Shown: piece by piece, positions 47,545 to 59,425 of the stretch
How the letters are laid out: every line of letters starts with the position of its first letter
Numbering within the stretch: position 1 is the first letter of the stretch
Assembly: GCA_006176705.1 (NCBI GenBank)
Contig: QRFJ01000756.1
Location: 186,001 to 250,000 of the forward strand
Source: Cocos nucifera
Taxonomy: Eukaryota; Streptophyta; Magnoliopsida; Arecales; Arecaceae
Direction of reading: 5' to 3'
Length of the DNA: 64,000 nucleotides
Program-made: the position numbers and the translations under genes
The notes under the pieces: generated by a model
The model's database searches: none
Seen by the model: only the letters and a program-made list of their open reading frames with translations
Told to the model about the DNA's origin: nothing

Positions 47545-49188
47545 TATTCAAGGTTCCCTTTGGAACCCAAATTTTTTTAATCAAAGTTTGGCCAATTCTT
47601 TTAAAATTATATTCAAAAATTTTATGGCCTACTTTGTTACATTTAAAACATGTAATTGAATAATTTTCAAATGAAGCTTTGCTAAACATATTTTTAACAA
47701 ATTTCTATTTTCTCAGTGAGTTATAACCAATTCCTGCTTTATCAAAAATATTTTTTTGATTGTTTAATATTGCTTGAAGCTTTTGTAATCCAAGTGTAAA
47801 CTTTTCAAGCATAGATTTTAAATTTTCAATCTCATTTCTTAATTTTGCATTTTCTTACAAAAAATATTTTTTAGATTTTAAAAGCTTTTCCTTTTCTTTG
47901 ACTAAGAATTTTTTAGATTTTGTAAGGATTTGTTTTTCGTCAACTATAGTTTTCTTTTCTTCAACCAAATTCTCAAGCTCCTTATTCAACTTAATAAGTT
48001 CTTCAACTAAAGATTTTTCAGATTTGAGATACATTTCTTTATCTTTAGCCAAAGTATCCTCTTCTCTTAAAATATCTTTTTCTAATAAGAGTTTACTCTT
48101 TTCATTAGCTAAAAGAAGATTAGATTTTTTGAGTTCCTTATTTTTCAACTTTAACTTCTTAAATCCATTCATTAAGTCATTAAAAGCTTTAAATAATTCA
48201 TCAAAAAAAATTCAAAAGAGTTCTCATTGTTTACCTCATTATTGTAAGCCATCAGCTTTATTTCTTCTTCACTTGAGGATGACTCTTCTTCATAATTTGA
48301 GCTCTGTTTCAGTAGGGGGTAATCCTTTTTATGTTTTCTAAATTGATTCTTTTCTTTTTTTCCTCTTCTTGGTTCAGAATTTTTCTTCTTTCTCATAAAT
48401 TTTATGAACCTTCTGATAATCACCGCCATTTCTTCGTTATCTTCCAAGTCCTCGGTAGAGTCACTTAAACTTTCTTCAATGGCTGATGACTTGAGTGCCA
48501 GAGTTGTCTTCTTCATCTTTTCCTCCATACTTTGGTTCATATTGAGCTCATGTGTCATGAGCGATCCGATTAGCTCTTCCAAAGCAAGCTTGCTAAGATC
48601 CTTGGCTTCTTGGATTGCCGTTACTTTTGACTTCCAAGACTTTGGATGGGACCTAAGAATTTTGTATGCAAGATCACTATTAGAATAGTCTTTTCCAAGA
48701 TTTTTTAACTCATTTATAATTTTAGTAAACCTTATAAACATATCACTTATTGTCTCATGAGGTTCCATTTTAAACAACTCATATTTATGAACCAACATGT
48801 TTATTTTAGATTCTTTGACTTAACTTGCACCCTCATGGATCATTTCAAGTCAATCCCAAATTTTTTTTGCAGATATACATGTTGATATTCTATTGAATTT
48901 ACTATAATCTAATGCACAATATAAAATGTTAATAGCTTTAGCATTTAATTGAGCCAGCCTTTTATCTTGCTCATTACAATCATTTTCAGGTTTAGGCACA
49001 CATAAATCATTAACAATCATTGTGGGTGTGTGAGAACCATTGAGTATGATATTTCACATGTCATAATCTTATGCTTGAATAAAGATTCTCATTCTAGTTC
49101 TCCAATAAGTGTAGTTGGTGCCATTGAAAAATGAAGGTCTAATGGTTGAGTGTCCCTCACTCAACAAAGAACCAAATAGGTCAACCAT
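47545..49188 (-). pseudogene. Copia-3 gag (broken, 3' truncated)
   Basis: It starts at ATG 49186-49188 (MVDLFGSLL). A DUF4219-like opening, SFFNGTNYTYWRTRMRIFIQA, is followed by a stop. UBN2-like blocks follow (SKINMLVHKYELFKMEPHETISD, IINELKNLGKDYSN). Then come an acidic stretch and a long Lys/Glu-rich coiled coil (48172-47855). The last parts are a zinc knuckle (CFKCNKVGH, about 47640) and IWVPKGT at the break. One frameshift falls in an eight-base A/T run near 48203-48210, where the 209-codon frame ends and the coiled-coil frame begins. Gag would form the particle shell. Confidence 0.85.
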
Positions 49189-49239
49189 AAAATCTTTAGC
49201 TCTTTGACCATTAGGTCAATAATTAATATTAGAGCATCC

Positions 49240-49251
49240 GCTCTGATACTA
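49240..49251 (-). other. Copia-3 primer-binding site
   Basis: The minus strand reads TAGTATCAGAGC, one base from the initiator tRNA-Met site TGGTATCAGAGC, two bases from the LTR. Confidence 0.8.
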
Positions 49252-49253
49252 CT

Positions 49254-50649
49254 TGTTGCCCAAGGATGGCTACCCAAGAGGAGGGGTAAATTGGGTATTA
49301 CAAGAACTTTTTGACTAATGTGTAAATTTGAATGATTTAAACTAAGTGAAGTGCACACAATGAGTAATGAAACAAGCTTTGTAATGTGTAATGAATGAAA
49401 GCAATAAAGTAAAGAATACATAATCACAAACACACAAATTTTATAGTTGTTTGGTATCAAACTCAACACCTACATCCACTCCATAAGAATATCCCTTGGG
49501 AATTCAACTATAATTCTCAACAAGAATTACAGTCCGATTATTTTTTGGGCTCATAATCAAATCCAATTGATTTTTCCTGGCTCATCAACCAAAATCGTAC
49601 ATGATTATTTTCTGGACTCACAATCAACCCCGATTAGTTTTACCATTGGCTCACCAATAAAACCAATATAACGTCCAACTCGAGGCTTGGACCAATCCAA
49701 GTTTCTCACCCTAAGAAACTTGAAATAAAATATAAAAATTATAATTTAAAATAAACTCTATAAAATTCAAGAGAAGAAAATTGGGATTGCTTTGCTTGTA
49801 GGGTTGATTTCTTCTCTTTGAATGCTTGAGGAAGTAGGAGATGATCTTCAAAAATAATGGCCTAACTTCTCTTAGATTTGAGGATGTTGGAAGGATAAAG
49901 AATGTCTGAAAATCACTCCTTCCTTACTCTTTTCAGCCCACTCTTCTTGCTTTCTTAATGGATACTCAATAAACTCTTCAAAAGCTTATTTTTAATGCTC
50001 CAAAGATTTTCTTATATATTCTTGAGGCTATCCATCACTTCTTTACATCTGGAAGGTCTTTAGAATGAGTTCTAGCCATTGGAGTTGAGAAAATAGCCAT
50101 TGGAAGTCATTGTGGATAAAAAATTAAAGTTCTAAAAAATAAGTCATTAAAGTCACTGGGTCGGCTCAGTTTTTCACTATGTCAGCTTAGTCTAACTGGG
50201 TCGGCTCAGTTTATAACTGGGTTGGCTCAGTATCAGTTTACTTCAAAAATCAGCTTTCTATTTTTCTATTTTCTGAGACTGGACCATCTAAGTTTTTTAC
50301 TGGGTCATCTAACTTTTTCATTAGGTCATCTAAGTTTTCAGTCTTCAACAATTCTGCATATTTTTCTGCATGAATGGCTTTTTGTGTTCAACTTTTAAGG
50401 GCTTCTTCTACCTTGATTTTTATAGTCTTTCCCACCATTAAGGCTTCCAAAACTTTATTGTTTGAGCTTTATTTGGGCATTTAAAATTATTCTTTTCTTT
50501 AACTTTTCTTCTTATGAAGGAATTTCTTCTATGGATAATTTCTTTATTTTAAGCACTTGAAAAATTCTATACACAATCTTGAAACACATGATTAGATACA
50601 TAATATACTCAAAATTTGGCAATCATCAAAATCAATCATGGGGTCAACA
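49254..50649 (-). repeat. Copia-3 5' LTR
   Basis: 1396 bp, TGTTGCCC to GGGTCAACA on the plus strand. On the minus strand it starts TGTTGACCCCATGATTGATT, a start I associate with plant copia LTRs. Short repeats of 'actgggtcggctcagttt' occur at 50154-50335. No partner LTR is in the window. Confidence 0.75.
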
Positions 50650-50946
50650 AAGTTCTTATAAAAGGAGTTCGACTGAAGCCAACTGCTTATAATGGAGTAA
50701 TTTGGCTGCCTTTACAACTTATCATTGAATAAAGTCAGACTGATCCAACTCCGCCATTCCAGCCTTACCGTCAAGTAGAAAATGATCACTTTTACTATGC
50801 AAGCTTGTCTGAGTAGGGTTCACAATGCTTTGCAGACTCTGCAGTTTATTCATGTAGTCAAGAAGATTAGCTGGTCGATTGAAGATCGACCACCTTGGGA
50901 CCAGATACCAGGCCAAATTTTAGTAGGCTTGGGTTTAACCCCAACA
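50650..50946 (-). repeat. G-right 3' LTR remnant
   Basis: It matches 46079-46375 of G-mid base for base apart from scattered changes ('ataaaaggagttcgactgaagcc'). It ends CCCCAACA. The left part of the LTR is missing on the other side of Copia-3. Confidence 0.8.
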
Positions 50947-51028
50947 ATACTCCCCCTAATTTTGAGTTCAAAATTTGAAGGAAGGGAGTATAAAGAAGGG
51001 CGATTGTTGAAGTTCTTTTTTGATTTTC
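50947..51028 (-). other. G-right purine tract and internal edge
   Basis: 'atactccccctaattttgag' and the following 60 bp match 46376-46455. The stretch is interrupted by S1 after TTTTC (51024-51028) and resumes at 63798. Confidence 0.75.
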
Positions 51029-52668
51029 TGATAAGAATGCGATATTGTCGTTAAGACATCATGTTTATTAGTTTAATCCGACTTCTTAAAATAATTAAAA
51101 ATACATAGATAACAGTGAGTCAGGTCGAATCCACAGGGAAGGTAGTATTTTAGTTTTGAAATCTTTGATTTTTTAAAAGAAAAAGAAAAGAAAAGAGTTT
51201 TGAAATCAAAAGTGAAGTTGAAAAATAAAAAGCAAAAATTAAAAGGTATAGAAATTTAAACTTGGTACCAAGATCTACTAGTAAGATCTTAGCATCAACT
51301 TGCAATAAAATAAAAAATAATAATTAAAATATAAAAATTAAATTATAATAAAACTAAAGAGCATGAAATTAAAAAGCATAAAAATAAATATTATATTAAT
51401 TAAAAGGTTCATAATTTAAATATATAAAAAATAAATAAATAAAATAGGCTAATCTTTGATCTTGGATCGGTGTTGGCAGAAAGATGGTGTAGAAGCTCAG
51501 CTCTTCTTCTAGGCATCCATTGCTTTGAAGCAGTCTCTAATCCAAAGTCTGGCTCTACCCTATACCAAAGCTTCACCTTGACTGAAGATTCTGAATTTTG
51601 AAAGCCTGGGGTCTTATTTATAGAGCGAGGAGGAGTTGAGGATTTTCTTCTAGGCAACGTGGGATAAAAAGCCTTTTTAATCATCAAAATAGAAAGAAAT
51701 TCGAGTAAAATTTGGGTTAAAATAGCTTTAAGATGAATCTGGTGAAGTCTGGTGAAATCTAGCCATTCAATAGGAAACCAACGAACCAAAAATCATCAAA
51801 ATCAGATGTTTATCGATCCAGATTAGATCGGATTAAATTTTGGCCATTGATCGCACATTGATGGAGAAAATCTGGCCACTGATCGTGCGTTGGGAGTCCA
51901 GATCATCATCGGAAGCATTCTGGATCATTGGATCTAAGTCAGATGTGAGCGTTGCCATCCGATGGCGATCTGCATGAAGTCTGAAGCAGAATTAAAGTAG
52001 AAAATTCTCTCCATCATTCGATCTTGACCGCAATCAACTAGATCCATCCAATCGCATCTTTACTATTCCCATAGACCGCAGGGATTGGCTGCACCGCACA
52101 CCATAACAAATCAACACCTCCTATCATCGAGTGAAAAGTCTAAAATAACCTATGAGCCATGATAGATTTTCTGTAAACCCTTTAAGGGACTAGGTCCATC
52201 ATGTGTCGCTTCGTGATTCACCGATTTCTGCTGACCTAGCGGTCCACACTTGGATCGTGGACCGGCTGGCGGCTTCCATGACTGAGTCAGCTAGCATGGC
52301 TGGCTTGGCGCACTGACTCTGTCGGCTTGGCTTGATGCATTTAGATGCATCAGCTGATATGGCGGGCGGCTTGAGCTGGCTAAAACGTATGTTATTTTTT
52401 ATTTAATTTTTATTTATTTTAGTTTTTAGAAATTCATATCTTCTCTATTTTTGCTCCATTTTGCTCAAAACTTATTTCATTATGATCAAAAAAATAATCT
52501 CTTTCCATTGATTATAAATTTTATTTTTTTTATTTTTTAGTTCTTTTTTTAATAAATAAAAATATAAATTTTTTAAAAATATATATCAATTAATTATTAA
52601 TTCTTAAAAATTAATATAAATTAATTGATAAATTAATACTTATATTGATGAATTTATGGTACTTATCA
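51029..52668 (-). repeat. S1 LTR, left copy
   Basis: 1640 bp. The adjacent internal 'cccccaacttaagctttgc' is a purine tract on the minus strand (AAGTTGGGGGGTG), so this acts as the 3' LTR. The minus-strand frame at 51409-51789 recurs in all three copies but with different ends; it is an LTR by-product. Confidence 0.88.
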
Positions 52669-53047
52669 CACCCCCCAACTTAAGCTTTGCTTGTCCTCGA
52701 GTAAAAAAAGAATTTAGTTTTAAATATCTTTTAACTTTAAAGTTTCGAATTTTACCTAAGCAATTTTCAAAATGACCATTGATATTCAGTAGAGCTTAAG
52801 TGAGACATATCATTGGGATATTAATACTTATCAGTATTAAAATTAAGTAAAGAACATTAAATTTTTTTTGAATTTTTTCTAAATTATCCTATCTTTATCT
52901 TTGAATTATCTAAACTTTCATATATACAAGTGTATTGCTACTTTCGTCCTTCATTTATTGATTTTTATTTTCACATTGTCCATTTTTTGATGCGAACATC
53001 ATTGCTTACTTAGGCAACGAAATTCGATTACTCGATGAAAAATCAAT

Positions 53048-53078
<31 letters not shown>

Positions 53079-53900
53079 ATTTTTATTTTTATATTATACC
53101 ACTATTAAGTGTCTTAACCTCTTAAGCTTTCTATTTGATCCATGTAGCGAGTCTTGGACCAATGACTCCCAAACTAGTTGGCTTTATGGCATTAGGTATA
53201 GAATACCTCTCGGGCTTACTAGCTCGAATCAAACAGGCTATGAGTTAAGACTAGCTTTACAATGAGTTTTTTTGCCCTTCCCATCTTTTGATGCAAAACT
53301 CAATGCTTACTCAGGCAAAAAAGCCTAATTACTTAGTAAGAAGTACTTAAAAACTATTTTATTTTAATTTTTATATAAAAAAATGTATAGTTATCCTGCA
53401 CAAGCCCATAAAATGTAGACTTTTCTATGATGCTAGTAGAAAAAATTAGAAATGCTCAAAGAAAAAAATTTTTTTGCTCTAGACTTAACTCTTTATTGGG
53501 TTTTCTTAATACTTGATCCCTCAATATCTCACAAATTCTTTAATCCATGCAACAATTTATTTTAAAAATACTTAGTTTAATTCAATTCTTAAGCATAATC
53601 AGGTGTCTAAATACTAAATACTAACTTTTTTGAGGACTTAAAATTTTAAAATTTTTATTTTTCTCTTCCTTCCAACTTAATTGATATTGTCCTTAATGGA
53701 GAAGAAAAAATAAAGGGTGTAATAAAGAACATGAAAGAATACACCTGACTCAGTGTATTTTTGGTCCAGCACATGCCTTTGAGAATTTGGGCTCTCCCTC
53801 CAACTTATTCAATATATCCTAAAAACAAAAATAAACTAAAAAGATAAATTAGATGAAAAAAAACTAAATATTTGGTTGCCTCTCAACAAGCGCTAAGTTT
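52669..53900 (-). other. S1 3' untranslated internal region
   Basis: AT-rich and without a gene. Its first kilobase is repeated in the short internal segment 61062-62038. It lacks the 2.6-kb antisense-ORF module that S2 has at the equivalent place. Confidence 0.6.
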
Positions 53901-53929
53901 ACCGTCTTCAGCCATACACAATGCAGTTT

Positions 53930-55805
53930 ACTATCCCGTGTCAAATATTAGATTGACAAATTTCAATGGTTTTGGATTGCCAATCTCAGAAAGTTGATTT
54001 ATAATCCCATTATTGATATATTCATTGTTAATTGAGGGAACATAATTTGAGATCCCATTCTCAGACCCATGTTTATTAAGAATTTCTCCTATTTGCTCTT
54101 CTAAAATACTCATGAATGGAGATTTTGTATTAGGAGTTAAGTTTGATTCAATGGGTGCTGGAAGGGTGACTAAAGGTGGTTTTAATTCTAGAGGTAAATT
54201 AATATGATCTTGTTTAAACAACTTCATTAACACTTCATTACATGCCTCTTGATTTTGTAAGAAGAACTGGCTTCTAGGGTTGGAGGGAATAGGACATTAG
54301 GTTTATAAGTCTCGGGTAAATCATCTATTCTCTTTTTTCCTATGTCTATCTCATTTAAACTGGAACCAACATCAGTACTAGTTTTGGACTTAGATTCTTC
54401 TATGTGGTTAGTCTCAGTACTAATCTGTTCCTCTAAATTTTCATTTTGGTTAGCATCGGTACTAGCCTCTCTCCTGATCTTGGTATGGGTCCATAAGAAT
54501 CCTATAGCATTTAAGTTCAGGAATTACTTTGGCATTCTCAAATTGGGGATTCATAGGTGGGATATTAGATTGATAATTTAATCCAGGTGGTTAGTGGACA
54601 ATAGATGGGTTGTTTATAAGATTTGTAATTGGTAAGCTCGATAATTGACCTAGTTCTCTCTTCATGTTAGATTCGGCTAGTTATCCAATTTGAGCTTCTA
54701 GGCTGGTGATAGATTGCTGTTGAGTTAGTATCAATTGTTGAAGTTGATTAAATCTATCATCAGCTAGGTTGATCTATTGAGGAGGTGGGTATGAGGGCTG
54801 ATTATAATATAGTGGTAGGAAAGGTTGACTAGGCTGACCTCTATTATAAGCATAGTTCTGGTATTGAGGTCTATTCTGATAATTTTGCACTGATGGAGTT
54901 TGGGTCTGAGCCTAAGTCTGTTGTGATTTTCAAGAAAAATTAGAATAGTTTCCCTAGCCAGAGTTATATGAATTTGAAAATGGATCATTAATCGACTTGA
55001 AGTAGCCTTTAGCAGCTTGGACTTGTTCTTGGATAAAAGATGGAAACTGTCTAGTCATAGGATATTCACTCACATGATGGATTGAACTAACATAGATTGA
55101 ACAAATCCCATGATAATTAGAAGATGATGTGAATTGTGTAGGAGATTGTTGACCTAGGTTTAGGAATTAATCTAGTTTCTGGGCAAAAAGATCGATTTTA
55201 TTTAATTTCTGAGCTAATTGGTTCAAGTCAGACTTAGAACTAGAGTCTGGATCATAAATTCCTGCTCGCTTTTGGTAGAAAGATAACAAAGCATGGTTGA
55301 TCGAGCTCTCACTCAGAGTTTCAAATAAGGCATAGGCTTCATCCTCACTTTTATTCAAGAATGCGCCTCCACAGGATGCATCTACCATCTATTTATATTG
55401 ATCTCCTAAGCCCTCATAGAAAGCTTGAACTATTTGCCACTTAGACAGACCATGGTGTGGACATTTTCTAAGAAGTTTCTAAAGCCTGTCCCATGACTCA
55501 TGAATCTGTTCTCCTGAAAGCTAAGCAAATCCAGTGATAGCTCACCTCATAATGTTGGTTCGGCCTATGGGATAAATTTTTTTAAGAAATTTACTTTGCA
55601 ATTCAGTCCAAGTTTTAATTAGTCTCCCTATTGTGCCAAACCAGTACTTAGCTTTGCAATTCATCTGCTTAGGTGATTCTCTAAAATTTTCAGCCATTTA
55701 GTTATCGAGTTTAATACAATTTAGCCTTTCAATTTTATGGTTGGGTTCAACTAGATCAGATAAATCGATTTCCTACCATGCATGCCTTGGTGCAACCCTA
55801 ATGTA
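53930..55805 (-). pseudogene. S1 Athila-like gag (broken)
   Basis: Reading leftwards, the retrotransposon gag domain (PF03732 type) shows ERLNCIKLDN, ESPKQMNCKAKYWF, TWTELQSKFLKKIYP, HESWDRL and LLRKCPHHGLSKWQ (about 55740-55430). It ends in MVDASCGGAFLNKSEDEAYALFE (about 55388-55320), the analogue of the Athila 'DAAAGGALMNKTPEEA' block. Then follow a Gln/Asn/Tyr-rich stretch (54990-54760), a coiled-coil-like QQLILTQQQSITSLEAQI (about 54740-54690) and a frame at 54233-53931 with INLPLELKPPL. Several stops interrupt it. No zinc knuckle, protease or reverse transcriptase follows. Confidence 0.75.
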
Positions 55806-56126
55806 TTGTTCAAAAATTTTTTAGATTTTTTTTAGAATTTTTTTATATATATTTTTTATTTTTTATTATATTATTATTTTTATAAAAAAATAATTTTTTA
55901 AAATTATTTTAATTATTATTTTTAATTTAATTTAATTATTATTCTTAATATTTTTTTAGTTAGTTTAATTTAATTTAATTTTTAATTTAATTTTTATTTT
56001 ATTTTTGAAGAGGAAAAAAGAATAAAGAAATAAAAGTTCTAAAGACCTAACGAGTCCTAGAGATAAGAAGAGAGAGAAGAATTAGTTTTAATTAATGATA
56101 ATGTTGGTTAGTAATCAAGTTGGTCA
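55806..56126 (-). other. S1 AT-rich stretch upstream of gag
   Basis: Nearly pure A/T between 55815 and 56010, with repeated 'tttaatttaattt'. No gene is seen. It is interrupted at 56126 by the solo LTR. Confidence 0.6.
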
Positions 56127-58419
56127 TGTTAGATATGTGTACCCTAGAAATCAAAATTGGCTGACACTTATAATACACTTTTAGGAGCAAAATTATAATT
56201 TTAACTATAAATAATAAAATAGGTTATTTTCTATCATAAATAAGTATTTAGTGTCTGTGATACATTTCTTGAGTTAATGATAATGATAATTCATATTTTC
56301 AAGAGTTAAAAATTTAAGATATGAATTTTTATTTATTAACTCATAAAATGCTTCTGACCGTAGGATCGTCATGAGGACGATGATTGATCCGAAAGATTAG
56401 TGTACAATCATTTCTTCATAGTAGATGAGTCTTGAGTCTATGGTGTAGAGACATCGGAGCGAGAGTATAGGTACTCATTAGAGAACGAGGGCACTGAGCG
56501 TGACCACCTCGAGCAATCATAAGAAAGTCTACCTTCTCGTCGATGATTGACTCAAAGCTGCAGTGGTATCTCTGGTTCTTTGACCTGAGGTGCATCGACA
56601 GTTCACCTTGAGAGTGTTATAGTTTGACTACACCATGACTCGGTCTCCTAGCCATTTGGAATCCTGAGGTGTATGTTGGCTATAATAGGTTCATTATAGA
56701 AATTGGATTGCACCAAGAGAGAATCTATCTACCTCGGTGGATGAGGAGCAGTCCTATGATGATCATGAGAATCATGAGAATCAAGTCCATAAGCCCATGG
56801 CCATGGCAGAGTGAAATAATAGAAAAAGTTTCTATTATGGTTTTCACATTGGACTTGAATCGAATAATTAAATCATATGATAGAAATTAGGGTTTGATTA
56901 GTTCACCTTAACCCTAATTTGATTGGGGCTCAAGATAGAAGAACTTAATCACACAAGTAGCTACATTGAGAGGTTCATTTTCAATTTTGATGGGTTGCCA
57001 CCATATACTGCTAGATGTCACTGGTAGATTTTGGGAGCAATTAGAATAATTTAGATGATCGATCATTCTAGTTGTTTGAATCAGAAAAGTTCTGATCCAT
57101 CGAAAGAAGTTTTGATGATATTAATGATGGAGATCATGATATATCCCATTATCATACAGAACTGAATCTAACTGAATTACACAAATATAGGTTTGGATCT
57201 AGATATCATCAATTGAACTAACCCAATTTAACTGAATTGAATTAGATTCAATTAGGTTCAAGAAAATCGTGCTAGCACACGATTGAGCCTAACGTTCTCC
57301 TTCTACTATCATTAAAAGTTATCTCAACTAAGCCAAATGTATTTATGCTCACTCAGGTACCTTTACTTGGTCTGACTGGAGCTTGTCTAGATCAAAAAAG
57401 GATTATCTTAATTTATGAGATAAATTTGAGATAACACCTACCATTTTCCATCACCTTCTAATTCTTATCCTTTGACTTTGGTCAAACATTGAGATTTGAC
57501 CCTTGGACATCTGCCCATGTGTCATGGACTTATTAGAGAGCAGATAGGGGCTTGTCCCCTTACTAGAAATTAGAAAGGAGGGGGTGCATGCTTAGGGAGG
57601 CATGTGCCAATGGATAGGGACGATTGGAGTCCCATATGGATGGGACTCCAGGTTGCTTCTTGGATTCTACTTTGGTGACCCCTAGCCATAGACTTTGACC
57701 AATCTTAGGCACCATCTAAGGATGAATTTATAGGACCCTTATCTGATTAGATCAGGTGATATCATCCCACTAATCAGATTTAGATCTGATTGCACGAAGC
57801 AACATGATTGGCCGGGATGATGTGGCACTGCATGGCGCAGCAGGGTCTATATAAATTCTGTCTGTGCCATACTTTTAGAGAGTTCTCTCCTAGCCATGCA
57901 CCAAAGCTACTCCTCTCCCTCCTTCATGCCACCCTCTAGTCCTCTCTCTCCTCTCCATGCCCAAGACAAGTTGGGCTCCAGTTTGGAGCGATCTAGGTAA
58001 GAAAAAGCTGACGAGAAAGGAAGAAGCCAGCACTGCTGCAGAGACGATTGCTGATCTTCAGAAGGTATTTTGAAGATCCTCCAAATCAGATCTAGATCTG
58101 ATTTTTGGAGAGATGATAAAGAAGGAGAAGATCTCCAGATCCAGCCTGAGTGGATATCGGTAGAGGTCAGGCGCTTGCGTGGCTAGATCCAAAACCTCAG
58201 ACAATCAGTAGGATCATCAAAGGATAATCAGATTACCCAACATTAAGGTATAAATTAAATTAGATTTAATTTATTTTTATTTTTATTTATTAGATCTATA
58301 AAATTAGATTTGAAACATCTCAGATCTAATCTGAATGCATGAGAGAAATTTTTAAAATATCTCTCTTGATCCGATCAGATCTGAACGAACCTGATCCAAA
58401 AAATTAGGATCTTCCTTTA
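56127..58419 (+). repeat. Solo LTR of the Copia-1 family
   Basis: 2293 bp starting TGTTAGATATGTG, the reverse complement of the Copia-1 LTR end. It can be followed through 'aaataggttattttctatcataaa', 'catcgacagttcacctt' and 'ggactccaggttgcttct' to '...ggatcttccttta' at 58419. The sense orientation is plus, opposite to Copia-1. No internal sequence or partner is attached, so it is a product of LTR-LTR recombination. I see no clean target duplication (GGTCA left, GATCT right). A frame at 56669-56890 is not a gene. Confidence 0.85.
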
Positions 58420-59425
58420 GATCTATCAATCCTGACTAAGGATTATCCTAGATCTAGACAGCTCCTAACTATTAAGGTCACCCTCAAGACCTCCAAGTAT
58501 AAGATCAGCTAATCAACTGGTCGGATAAGTATAAGATTGATGGGAGTCCCCCTGTTGCTTACCTTAGACACCAATTATGCTTGGCCAGATAAGCTAACGG
58601 AATCAATTAGAAACCACCTTTCTTCGGGCCCAGTCATTCCTGAATTACTTTTCTAGACACCAATCAAATTGACTAATCCTAACCTAGTTCAACTCTTAGG
58701 GTTCCTTGTCCTAGTGTGCTCGAGTTGCTAGGGCTGATGTCTAATTGATTTTAAAATTAAAGACTTTGGTTAATGCGGGATGCTGATTAGTTGTTTGTGG
58801 GCTAAGGAAGGGTGATCAAATTCCTACCTTATTTTATTTAATTGGGTGTTGCCCTTAATTTGATTTAATATGATATGTAAAAAAAAACTTTCAGACAAGG
58901 GGTTCTACACAATTTAAACTAGATGCATGCAACTAATTGAATTCTGAAGGATGCATGCAACTAATTAAATTTTGAAAGACTTACCTTGCCTCCAGCAATC
59001 ACCAGAAAATAAAATAAAAATAAAACTAATATGATGCATGCTCTAAGCAGTTAGGATTTCTAATCCTGTCATGAGATTTTTAATTAGATTTAAATAAATA
59101 TTTTTTAACTTAATTTAAAAATAAAATAAATAATAAAAAAAAGAGGACTAAGGTTAGGATTGATCTCACCAAGATTAGATGCTTTCTCCCTTTTCCCTTC
59201 TTTTCTTTTTGCAAAATAAATAAATAAAAAGTTAGTAAGCAATATTAAAAAATATTTATAATCAATTTATAAAAAAATTAAAAAAAAAATAGCATCTATT
59301 TCTTCCTCGATAATGGCACCAAAAAATTGGTGCATTTGTCAAAATTATTTTTAATTTATTTAAAATAAATCAAAAAAAATAAAATCAAAAATCAAAAATA
59401 ATCTCAAGCAATGACACTAAAAACT
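58420..59425 (-). other. S1 5' untranslated region and primer-site area
   Basis: 58435-58860 matches S2 14990-15425. A primer-like sequence, minus strand TGGTGCCATTATCGAGG, lies at about 59306-59322. It is displaced about 100 bp from the LTR by an extra A/T-rich stretch ending in a second, poorer copy (59408-59420). Confidence 0.55.

Larger units (their letters stand above)
47545..50649 (-). mobile_element. Copia-3: truncated Ty1/copia element (gag plus 5' LTR)
   Basis: Minus-strand copia fragment: 5' LTR 49254-50649, primer site 49240-49251 and gag 49188 to about 47545. Protease, integrase, reverse transcriptase, RNase H and 3' LTR are absent. The left end abuts the G-mid antisense ORF without a target duplication, so a deletion made this junction. 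The right flank AAGTT (50650-50654) also occurs at the matching place in the G-mid LTR (about 46079), showing insertion into a Tat LTR. Confidence 0.82.

Noticed and set aside
47898..48688. Plus-strand Ser/Leu-rich frames of 147 and 94 codons
   Set aside because: Antisense shadows of the Copia-3 gag coiled coil and UBN2-like region.
51409..51789. A frame found in all three S1 LTRs (also 59802-60074 and 62548-62922) that could suggest an LTR-encoded protein
   Set aside because: The copies differ in length and start and share only what LTR similarity predicts. No domain was recognised.
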